DNA from: Diphasiastrum complanatum | Taxonomy: Eukaryota > Streptophyta > Lycopodiopsida > Lycopodiales > Lycopodiaceae | DNA length: 64,000 nucleotides | Reading direction: 5' to 3' | Assembly: GCA_029204225.1 (NCBI GenBank) | Contig: CM055100.1 | Location: 50,331,083 to 50,395,082, forward strand | Part shown: positions 1-10,700 of the stretch, piece by piece | Layout of the letters: every line of letters starts with the position of its first letter | Numbering within the stretch: position 1 is the first letter of the stretch | Translations under genes and position numbers: made by a program | Notes under the pieces: generated by a model | What the model was told of the DNA's origin: nothing | The model's database searches: none | What the model saw: the letters and a program-made list of their open reading frames with translations, nothing else

Positions 1-295
1 GTTCAATGAAATCACTATATTGCTATGATAGTTATGTATAGTAGAATAGTTTTGTGCTATCATATCACAATATTAGATAGCAAGATACCACAGTAGAATA
101 ACTTTGTGCTATCACTATATAATCGTATAGTAGTATTGTGCTATTGTAAACTTTCATTCTATTATATACAGTTATATAGTAGCATGGCGTTACTGGATTG
201 TTTGCTTTGGCACAATCAGTTCTAACAGTGGAATTGTTTGCTGTAGACGCATGGCAAATCTCAAGGGAAAATGAACTTTGCATACTTAATTCAAT
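1..295 (+). promoter_or_regulatory. AT-rich upstream region of DCC1
   Basis: This stretch lies directly 5' of the DCC1 start codon and should hold its 5' UTR and part of the promoter. It is A/T-rich and contains three imperfect copies of a short unit built on TTGTGCTAT, at about 51, 102 and 137, mixed with TATAGTAG-type words. No single TATA box or initiator can be chosen with confidence, and the window edge cuts the region off. Confidence 0.35.
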
Positions 296-1714
296 ATGTC
301 GGAAGCAATATTGAAGCTGGAGCACAACTCATCCCTAACGGTGCTATACGGAGAAACATTTGGCGAGGAGGACCTGAAGCTTCTGGAGGTTGATGAAAGC
401 ATTTTGCAAGAAGTGCTACAGAATGGGTATTTTTTTGAGATGTGTGACCTTTTTCTATTGAACACGAGCATTGAACATAAAATGTTTATGGATGTACAAG
501 CAGAGAAGATACACATACACATGCAATCAGGACTATATCCATTGTTTTTTATAATATAACCCACCACCTTTCCCTCTTTGTGATTATTTGAAAACAACCA
601 TCACCATATTTAGGGCTTACCCCACTTGCAGTTACCGGAAGTCCTTGAGTGCCCAATTTAAGGGGGGGGGGGGGGGGGGCAGGTGCCCTACTTACAGTTA
701 CATAATTGACTCTAACTGGATTTTTGGGCTTTTTCGGGGCCTAGAAATATGACTTGTATTTCCGTTTCCTGTTTTTCCTCCCATAGTTTTTCTTCTCGTT
801 TTCACATTGCTGACCATATTTAAGAACAGCAGTTTTTCCTGCAAATAAGTGTTTTTCAGATGAAAAGTCTAGGCCCGCCTTTTACAGGTTGAATTTTTGA
901 GGACAAGTAAGTAAAATTCCCTGGGCCGGACTCAGTTTTTATTGAATTCTCAAATCATGGAAAAGCAGTTGGGCCAGAAAATCTCCACTATACTACTTAA
1001 ATATATGCCCACTAACTGCGAGAGGCAGGCCCTCAGATAACAATATTTGCTATTAATAGTGATTCATGAATCTGGAGGCATTTTGTCTATGAGAAAGCAA
1101 GAGCCAGAAACATTAATTTGTATCATAAGATTGATATTTGATGACTGCTTGTTACTCTTAGGCTTTCATTTTTCCTTCAGAGAAAAAAATGAGTCAAGGA
1201 TTCGGGAAATGTGATTCATTGACTGCTGTTAGTTTTATTAAGGGCATGTAAGTCATGAAAATAATTTTTTATGTTCCAACTGTTTTTAAAGTTGTAGGAA
1301 AACTCTGCATTTTTTTTCCCTCAATACTCATGAGGCATTCATCAGTCTGTTTAATTTTATGAGAATATCCCTCATGCTTTCCGAATTACAATGAAAATCG
1401 ATTCCACTTGAAAAATTCTCTTGAAAACCTGCTCAGTAGATTGTTTTAATTGGAAATTTATATGGTCATGAAGATTTTTATGATTGGTAAGAATTTCAAC
1501 CTATTTGATGTATTCTGACAGACATGAGGGTCCGGGCCGAACGCGGCCTTTTCGCGTCCGCGTCCGACGCACAGACCTGGACGCGGGGTCGGATGTGTCC
1601 AAAAAAAAATTTGAGATTTTTTTCTGGACGCGGACGCGGACGCGTCCGGGCCACGGACGTGTTTTTTTTAAAAAAAAAGAAAGGGCGTGTGGGCAGCGGA
1701 CTGTTCCGCAGAAG

Positions 1715-1763
<49 letters not shown>

Positions 1764-4700
1764 TAGATGTTGGAATGTAAATGGAATTGCTTACATTACC
1801 ATAGGTTACTTTGACCCAAAAGGTCGAGAGTTGTGTAACCATGGTCATTGATTATATTAGGCCTACTAAACTTAGACTTAGCTAAGTTAGTATGAAATTA
1901 ACTTGGTAGGGACTCATGGGTCCACTAGGCCTAATTGTGACATTAAGTACCCCAACTTGACATATTGGAGGTACCTTATTCTTTCTATGTAACTTATAGA
2001 AAGTTGGATAGTCAATAGTCAAGTAGTTGGAAAGCCAATAGTCAAGTAGTTGGATAGCCAATAGTCATGAAGTTAGATAGTCATCTTGGACTATATATAT
2101 GTGTGCATCCCATTTGTATGAGACACTCTTGTAAGCAATACTGACTATTCTTCTTGGCTGTCCACGAGTTTCTACAAGAGATTTTCTAGGCATCTCTCTC
2201 TTTCTTTTGAGAATGCTTTGTGTGATTGAATAGTTAAGATCCTGGATCCTTAGGCTTCTATTTCCTGCAAGAGTGAGAGAGTTATGGTGTTTGTGTGTGT
2301 GTGTGATGAGTTGTGTGTGTGTGTGTGATGATTGTGTGTGTGTGTGTGTGTGGATTAGTTGATTTGTGTATGCACAGAGGTGTGTGTGTGTGGTGATTTG
2401 TGTGTGAGAGAGAGAGAGGACGAGACAAAGAGTGTGAGGGACAGAGAGAGAGGATTTGTGTGTGTGCGCGCGTGTGTACGAGACATGGTGTGTGTGTGTG
2501 ACTTTAGGGTTTAGGGTTTAGGGTGCTTGGGTTTGGGGTCTAGGAGAAGAGAGAGAGATTAGATTTGCGAACAAAAAGTGGCGTTGCCCTTTTTGTCGAA
2601 AGCAGTTCACAGGGAACGCCTCTCGAGTTCGAGCACATTTGGAGAGATTGCGAGTCCGACCCACGTGGGGACGCTACGGGATCGGCGTTTGTATGGTCAT
2701 CCCCGTTGCGGAGAGGGCTCGCATTCTCGAGGCATATTCTGAGCCAGTTGCTGAGCCCGGCGAGCCGTCCACAGATGCCGCGGACTCTGTTTCCATTGGT
2801 GCACCCACTGCCACCGACCCCGCCACTGGTACACCCAGCGCCACCGCCCCTACCCCCACCGTTGCATCCGCACCCGCCACCGCCACGGCCTCCGCCATAG
2901 CCACCCGTACCCCCTTCGCCAGTACTCCCCATGGATCCACAGCCTCCACTGTTGCACCTACGCCTGTGCCGTCACCCAGCCATCCACATCCCGAGGCACC
3001 AGATAGATGTCCATGTCGGAATCTTTCAGAGAGTTGCAGCACAGAGAGGCCACCAGGACCATAGCACAGATGTTCTATGACCTGAACCTCCCCTTTATCA
3101 TGACATCATCCCGCATCTTTCGAGAGGCTATCTCTAAAGTTGCAGTCTCTGCGGACCCGGCTACGCACCACCCACAGCCGACGCACTATGCGGCCCTTTG
3201 CTACAAGAGCGGGTTGCATCAGTCAGAGAGAGACTGGCTGCACTACATGAGGCTTGGGATAGATACGGCTGTTCCATCATGGCTGATGGGTGGACTGATC
3301 GTCGTAGACGTCCACTCATCAACGTGATTGTTTCTAGTTGTTACGGTTCCATGTTCCCGCGCAGCATCGACGCCTCCGAGGCAGGGAGAGTGCATTCGGC
3401 CGAGTACATTTACAACATCATCCGCGCAGCAATAGAGGAGGTCGGGCCACAACGCGTTGTCCATGTAAATTCTCTTTCATTGGTTGCTTGGTCATTTACA
3501 GCTTAATGTTGATACAAAAGTTTTGCGTGGTTTTCCATTGATTGCAATGTGTTTCCAAGCTGTGAACTGATCATGTGAACGTATCGCAAAAGGTTGTGAC
3601 GGACAATGCGTCCAACTGCCGCGGTATGGGGGAGCTTCTTATGGCAGAGTACCCCTCCATTGTGTGGACTCCATGTGTCGCACACTCACTGGACCTCCTC
3701 CTGCATTTCATCGGGCGCCTGCCTTGGGTCAGTGAGATTCTCACGAGGGCACTTGCGGTTGTGGACTTCGTCACACGCAAGCGCCGCATGACTACCTTTT
3801 TCCGCACATTCAGCAGGTAAGATGCTACTTATTTTTTGGCTAGTTCAAGATGCTTCTTTTTTTTCGCTCGTTCCATGTGTGCCTCTCATTTCGTTTGTCA
3901 ATGCAGGCTCGACTTGAAGAAGCCCGCTCGCACCCGCTTCGCCTACCAGTTCATCATGCTTAAGCGGCTACACAAGCTCAAGGGTGATTTGCGGCACATG
4001 GCTACTTCTGCAGAGTTCACCGCCATGGACCTGTCCACGACCCCAGAGGGCTTGGCCTTCCACGACATCCTCTTCATGGAGCCTTTCTGGGTGGATATGC
4101 AGCAGCTGATGGACGTCATGCGCCCCATCTACTCTGTTCTGAGGCTCGTTGATCGCGAGGGGTGCACGATGGGCCTCATATACGAGTTCATGGAACGCAT
4201 AGGTGAGTCTCTCCAGCGTTCTGAACTGGACCAGGCCAGGTATAACTTTTTCCGTCTCACCATCTTTCTTTCCATTCACACTCTGTTTCGTCTTGCTGCC
4301 GCAACACGATGGTATGTAACTGTTGCCTCCATATGGTATGGTCCACAGGTTGGAGCCTATTCGACGGTTTTGGCGGCGACGATGGGATAAGTTTCACCGG
4401 CCCATTCACAGTGTGGCCCACATACTGCATCCGCTGTTTCAGAGCGAGAGGCAGTATGACGATGCAGAGCTGCGTGTAGACTGGTTCTCATACATCCTCC
4501 TCTTCTGCAGCGACGCGTGTGCGGGCGGAACTGGTCAGCGTTCAGCCTTGTTCACATGAACAAGCGGAACCGTCTGACGACTGAGCGATGCAATGACTTG
4601 GTGTACTGCAACACCAACACCAGGGTGGTTCGACGCATGGGTGATCCCGAGGATGATGCCGATGCCGATGAGACCACACCTGTTAGGGACCCGACTCCCT

Positions 4701-7700
4701 TGGGTCCCAAACCCAGACTTGAGACCAGACGATGACTGGGCCTGTAGACTTGACCGGTGACTCGTGAACCTGCATGGTTGCCATGTGTCATGATCCAAGA
4801 GTGCACATGGCTTGGAGTCTCTCTCCTTGGAGGTATACAAGGGGAGGAGGACTCATTTGCCATCCATTCTGTCTACCTAGGAGGAGGTGGATGGAGAGCG
4901 TGTGCACGGCCAGGATGTATTGCTAGCGTGAGGTAGGAGATGGCTGAGAGCCTAGGCGGTGGTATGGTACGCCGTCTGGGATGGAGGTCCGATCTAGCTT
5001 GATACGGTCACAGGCCAGGGCACGGTGGGTGGACCAAGATTAGGTCCTATGGCAGGGTGGAACGTGAATCGTTTGGTCTCTTGTGGTTAACCGGCACCTG
5101 GAGGTTTACAGTAAGTAAGTTTGTAACATATGGCATCAGAGCCACTGCATACTGAAAGCAGGTGCGTTGATCCGGAGTAGATTTCTTGTAACTTACGACG
5201 CTTCTGACGGATTTCAAATCCGGTTTAAAACGCATTTTTTATGCGTGTTTGTCTATTCTTCTTTCCGCTGTTTTTTTGTAAATTTCAAGTAAATAAAGTT
5301 TCAAAAAAAAGTGGTAGGGGCCCTAAGGAGGACCTGCCACGTGGCACTGTCCAGGGAAGGACAGGTGGCGGTCCCTCCTACTGAGATTCCGCTCCAGATT
5401 AAGGATTCTTGGTCGCGATGGGGCCCTCAGATCCAAACAAAAAACAGGTTTCTTCATCGCTGTTTGAGCAGCGGGAGGGTCAAAAAAACTTGAAGAAATC
5501 TGCCATGTGGCATTTGATCCAGGAGAAGTGGCAGCAGGTAGCGCCCTCCTATTGTGATGAATACCAGATCACCAGCTGTAGAAATCGGGGCCTTCCCTGC
5601 TTACATGAAGTGTTTTCTCCAGAACTGTCCCTGTATAACAGCGATGGACCATCTGAAGAAAAACAAAAAAAAAAGGTGAAGGGGGAGGGGGCTGTAGGCC
5701 ACCTGGCAGATTGCTAGGAGAAGGCCAGAAGGCTGAGGTGGAGGCTAGGTGGCCAAGGCCACTTGGCAGTTGTTAAGATGGCATGAAGAGGGAGGTATGC
5801 CTCTTCCATGCATCTGTTTTATGAAAAATGAGGCGGAGGTGGTGGTGCATCCTTCTCTGTGCTCTCTCTTATTCCTCTTGGCAGCCATGGACAATACCAT
5901 TTGGTTTGTGAAGAGACAACAAGAGTAGTTTTGTATCTACCTCCCTTGAGTAGCTTTTGATTCTCTTTTGTCTTCTCTTCTTAATTCACCTCTCTTCTCT
6001 TTGAAAAAATGGAGCCTACTCCTACTACACAGCCTATGTCCCCTGTTCATGAGGCTACAATATCTGCCTCTGTCTTAGACCCTGATGCTTTGATGCTAGC
6101 TATTAACAGTCTACAACAACAGATTGTGGATATGCAAGTTAAGCACAGTTGGGATCAGCAGGACCTCAAGGAATTGACGCAGCTAAGGCAATTGGTGCAT
6201 CAACCCTTGTTTACTCTTGAAGTTTTTGCTGGGGAAAAGAAGGATAGAACCTCGGAGGCGGTCTTGCAATGGCTGGATTGTTGGAATTCGCACTTTTCCA
6301 TGCACGATTCATCCGAGGACAACAAGATCAATCTCGCCGTCATGTACCTGCGAGGTAAAGCTTTTACCTGGTGGCAAGATATAAGGGGTAAGCCTGAAGT
6401 TCCTAGCAATTGGGAGGATTTTTGTAAGGCCTTTAAGGCGGCCTTCCTTCCTATTCTTGATGATTTTGAATTCTACCGTCAGTATGCAAGGATCCATATG
6501 GGGAACCGGCCCCGGGATCAGTATTTGTAAGAATTTCAAGAGGTCTATTCTCGTTTTGCAACTAGAATAGATCCTTTGCTAGTAAAGTTGCATTTCATAC
6601 TGGGGTTACCAAGAGACTACCAGCTAGAGGTAAGGAGGAACCAGCCTCTTACCCTCGAGGATGCTGTTCGCTTCGCCAGAATCTACGATGATACTCGTAC
6701 GATGGCTAAGCCTGAGACTGGTGTCTTACCCGACGTAAAGGGTAAGAGGCCTTTCTTTCCAAATAAATCGAAAGATAAGGCAAAGGAAGGGGCTTCAGGT
6801 TCAGGGAAATCGAAGAAGAGATCTACCTTGGACCAGGAAACCTTCATGAAAGCCAGAAGCGACAATCTGTGCTTTAATTGCATGGAACCAGGTCATGTCG
6901 CGAAGGAATGTCCAAAGAAACGGAAAGCTAAAGGGGCATCTTTTAAGACGCCAGGTAACTCTATCATATCTAGTGTTTATCTTTCCTTTGCTGGTAATTC
7001 TGTGTGTGAGCATTGTTGTTTTAATACGGCTGTTTTTGGCCCTCATGACCTCATTCGGATGAAGGGGGTTGTGGGTGGTCAAGCGTAACTGTTTTATTTG
7101 ACGATGGTTCTACACATAATTTTATTAACGCTAATTTGTTGCATAAGCTAAAGGTGGAAACAAGGCAAAGTGACCACCGATACACAGTGAAGTTGGCAAG
7201 CAAAAACGTAAAAAACGGCTCAGGATAGAGCCCAGTTTTACGCCAATCAAAAGCGACAACCTAGGGTCTATGAGGAGGGGGCTTGGGTATATCTTAGAAT
7301 TCTAAAGGATTCTAAGGTACTAAGGACTGGAAAATGTCCTAAGTTATCACCTCGTTATGCAGGGCCATTCCGTATAGTAAAGAAACTCCATCGGAATGCA
7401 TACCAGTTGGAACTTCCTCATCCTTTGTACCTACTGAACCACAGGCCATTGTTGATGTACGTCAACGTGGACTCAGGAACCGGCAGGTAACTGAGTACTT
7501 GGTTCGTTGGAAAGGAAGTTCCGAGGATGATGACCACTTGGGAGAAGGAACTTGACCTTAACTTGAGATTCCTTGGATTCCTTCCTTAGATAAGGAATTT
7601 TTTAAGGAAGAGGGAATGTTAGGGACCCAACTCCCTTGGGTCCCAAACCCAGACTTGAGACCAGACGATGACTGGGCCTGTAGACTTGACCGGTGACTCG

Positions 7701-10700
7701 TGAACCTGCATGGTTGCCACGTGTCATGATCCAGGAGTGCACATGGCTTGGAGTCTCTCTCCTTGGTGGTATACAAGGGGAGGAGGACTCATTTGCCATC
7801 CATTCTGTCTACCTAGGAGGAGGTGGATGGAGAGCGTGTGCACGGCCAGGATGTATTGCTAGTGTGAGGCAGGAGATGGCCGAGAGCCTAGGCGGCGTAT
7901 GGTACGCCGTCTGGGATGGAGGTCGGATCCAGCTTGATACGGTCACAGGCCAGGGCACGGTGGGTGGACCCGGATTAGGTCCTATGGCAGGGTGGAACGT
8001 GAATCGTTCGGTCTCTTGTGGTTAACCGGCACCTGGAGGTTTGCAGTTTGTAAGTTTGTAACAACACCCCTCCCTGCTGACGTTCCATTGCCCTTCTCTG
8101 ATGATGAGCCCACATATGATTCAGACAAGACGGTCGACCTTGCGGGGGATGCTTCACGTGCCTCACCCAGTACTCCCGCTATGAGAAAGTCCAACAACTT
8201 GAAAAAGATTTTATAGAATTTGTGTAAATGACTCTTGGTGGTAATTTTCAAGAACCACCCATGAGCCCATTGCACAAAACTTTTTACAATAGGCAAGAAT
8301 TGTCACACAACTTACTGTAAGACTTTGATACCATCAAGAACCTGCCCGAACACTAAAAAATATTGAATTTTTTATTCTAATGAAGCACAACCTATAAAAC
8401 ATAACTACAACCATACATGGAGGAATATGTTTTACCGCTAAAGAAATAGCCAATATTGAAGGGTGAAAAGGAGTAAGTAGAGCATATGCCATAAATTAAT
8501 CTAAAGTAATAATGGAAGAATAGAAGTCACCACAACGATCTGGACAATTTTTTTAACTCATGCGAGATCTTTGAATGAGGTCAGAGGAATGAGCAATTTT
8601 GGTGTTTGATTTTGATTTTGAATTTTATCAGCTCTAAACTTTTCTGGTCTCTGCACTTTTTTTGTCAAAACGAATAATGAACTTGCTTTCTGAGCTTCAG
8701 GATGATCCTTCTTTGGTACCTTCACTGTCAGTACACTACAGGGGACGCCTGTGCAGAATACGCGTGTAGATCTGTTTGCATTGCTGAATTAATTTTTTTT
8801 TCCTTCGAAAAATGACTCTTTGCAAATTGTGATTCGTGGGGATCGCGATTGCGACAAAATCGCGATCCCTGCAAATTGCGATTTGCGGCAACGCTGATTA
8901 GTCTGGAAGATTTGAAGGTCGTATTGATAAGCTAATTCGAGATGTTTTTAGCAATAAACCTAAGTTGCATCGGAATAGCGTTCTAGAGGCATAGGGTTCT
9001 GGAACGAGCGTTCTGGAACATTGGAACCTGAAAAAGAAAAAAAACCTTTCAAAAACTTAAAACTTCCTACATTGTTAAGATACATGGTATTCTTATGCCT
9101 GGCTCCCTCTTACAACTATGGTGCTGCTCTGTGAACTATGTTCATAAAAGAAACAGATCAATCACAAAGGACTTGGAATTGATCCCAATTAGGTCTACTG
9201 AATTTAAGGTATGGAATCTGATTTGGAAATCTTGCTCATAAATGTCACTAGTTTGCTAAAATTTGTGCACAGCGAATAGGATTGCTGAAAATTTGCATAA
9301 TTATATGTTGCAAGTGATTAGGATATTAGTCACTGTATTATCTTTCTTTTGCACATCTATATAGTATTGTCAGTAACATTAAAATTTTTAGCATGTTCTT
9401 ACATCTTGATTCCAGAATAATTAGAATATGATAGCTGATACAAGGTATTTAGTTGTGTTTTAGATGCTTTTTTATGGCTATTTTTCTTTTCTGAGACATC
9501 TAAAAAAAATCACAAAAAAAACCCGAAAGAAAAAAAAAGGGGTCCGGAACGGAACGTTCTGAAAAACGTTCCGGAACCAGTGTTCCGGAACGTGAATCGT
9601 GATCGGAACTGTATATTCCGGAATGCAACGCATCTATGCAATAACCTAAAGGACACTCGATGCAAAGCTTTGAAAATTTAAAAGAGTGCTTCGCATTTTG
9701 AGTTTTGTTGGCTTAGGAACACAAATCAAGATGTCGATTCAAAGAAGAAAAGATTTACTAAGATTGTTGATGTTGAATATGTTTCTTCTTGGTTCACTTT
9801 CTCTATGATAATTTGCATATTTCTCTAGGCGATTTGCTTTTTCAACAAATGATAGGTATCCCATGGGTACTAATTGTGCTGTTCATCTAACAAACTTAAA
9901 TCTTTTCTCTGAGTAGCCACAATAAAAAATTGAGAGCTAGAGAGTGCAGTTTGAGAACACAAGGAGGTATATGTGATTTATGCCTAATTTGAATGGCAGA
10001 GTGACGATAAAGGGCGTTTTGGATGATGAAGCAGTGTTATGCACTTCAACAACAACATACGCAATCAAGTTTGTTGCTACTTCAAACATGGTCTTACTTA
10101 TTCCTTCTAAGCAGGACAGTTTCAATTCTGCAGCAAATTCACAAAGTCACCATGTTGGAAATGATATTGTTAACACTGTAAAGCTCAAAACAAGCTCAGA
10201 TGAGCAGGCCAAGGTTGAAGCTGTGGCGGCTGCCGCGGGGCATATAGAATTAGTGGAGATCGCACCGCGCCTTGAGAGACTTAAGGAGCTCTTGAGCCGA
10301 CGACCCTATGCAGAAGATTCTGATGGCGATGAAGTTGAGGATGGGCGAGTGGGTGAACTATACACTTGGGATGATTTGATGAGTGTTGTGCAGGCCAGTG
10401 AAAAGCAGTTGAGAGAAGGGTTGAAGGCTCTAGCTGCTATAGAGGTTGGAAACTATTGGAGGATTGTTGATCCCACATTTATGCAGGGCTTGCTGGAGGT
10501 TTTAATTTTGAATGCAGTACATTATGACTGGCCTTTGACTGCATTACCTGGTAGTGAAGTGATTCGAGTGTTGCAGGGGGATGGCTACTCACCTCAAATT
10601 GTGAAACATTGTCTGGCTACTTACGGAAGCCAGGTATGTAGTTCAACTGGTAACAGCGATACATGGGCATTAGATGAGAAACAGATTTGCCTGCACTATG

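Larger units (their letters stand above)
4681..8063 (+). mobile_element. Deleted Ty3/gypsy chromovirus with intact LTRs, TSD ACACC
   Basis: The two ends are direct repeats of about 448 bp (4681-5128 and 7617-8063), both starting TGTTAGGGACCC and ending GTAACA. They differ at roughly 15-20 sites by eye. The 5-bp duplication ACACC flanks the element at 4676-4680 and 8064-8068. A primer-binding site TGGCATCAGAGCC (5131-5143) matches tRNA-iMet use, and a purine tract precedes the right LTR. Inside are gag, a short protease piece and an integrase C-terminus/chromodomain. Reverse transcriptase, RNase H and the integrase core are gone, so it could move only with help from other elements. Confidence 0.93.
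2639..8216 (+). pseudogene. hAT-superfamily transposase (DUF659 type), spliced, interrupted by a retrotransposon
   Basis: hAT transposases cut and paste DNA transposons. An Ala/Pro-rich N-terminal stretch (about 2800-2990) precedes an N-terminal block with MFYDLNLPFIMTSSRIF near 3070. The DUF659 signature follows: DGWTDRRRRPLINVIVSS near 3280, then VVTDNASNCRGMG and WTPCVAHSLDLLL (3593-3700), then TRFAYQF and the dimerisation tail SAFSLVHMNKRNRLTTER near 4540. Three GT-AG introns keep frame: 3465-3592, 3817-3906 and 4240-4348. It is damaged: a frame change near 3200, another near 4500 with part of the dimerisation domain missing, and a gypsy element inserted at 4681. After that element the frame resumes exactly (8069-8216, ending LKKIL-stop), so the insertion split a once continuous ORF. 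The exact start codon and terminal inverted repeats were not found. Confidence 0.8.
8217..9999 (+). other. DCC1 intron 1, 3' part
   Basis: After the hAT stop codon there is no coding similarity. The stretch holds two inverted-repeat structures listed separately and ends in the acceptor GAATGGCAG at 9991-9999, just before DCC1 exon 2. Confidence 0.6.

Noticed and set aside
1484-1848. Overlapping ORFs with long Arg-Glu or Ser-Leu runs
   Set aside because: They arise from translating the (AG)n microsatellite and GC-rich foldback.
2674-3042. Minus-strand 122-codon and 130-codon ORFs rich in Gly/Ala/Val
   Set aside because: They are mirror readings of the GC-rich Ala/Pro linker of the hAT transposase and have no domain.
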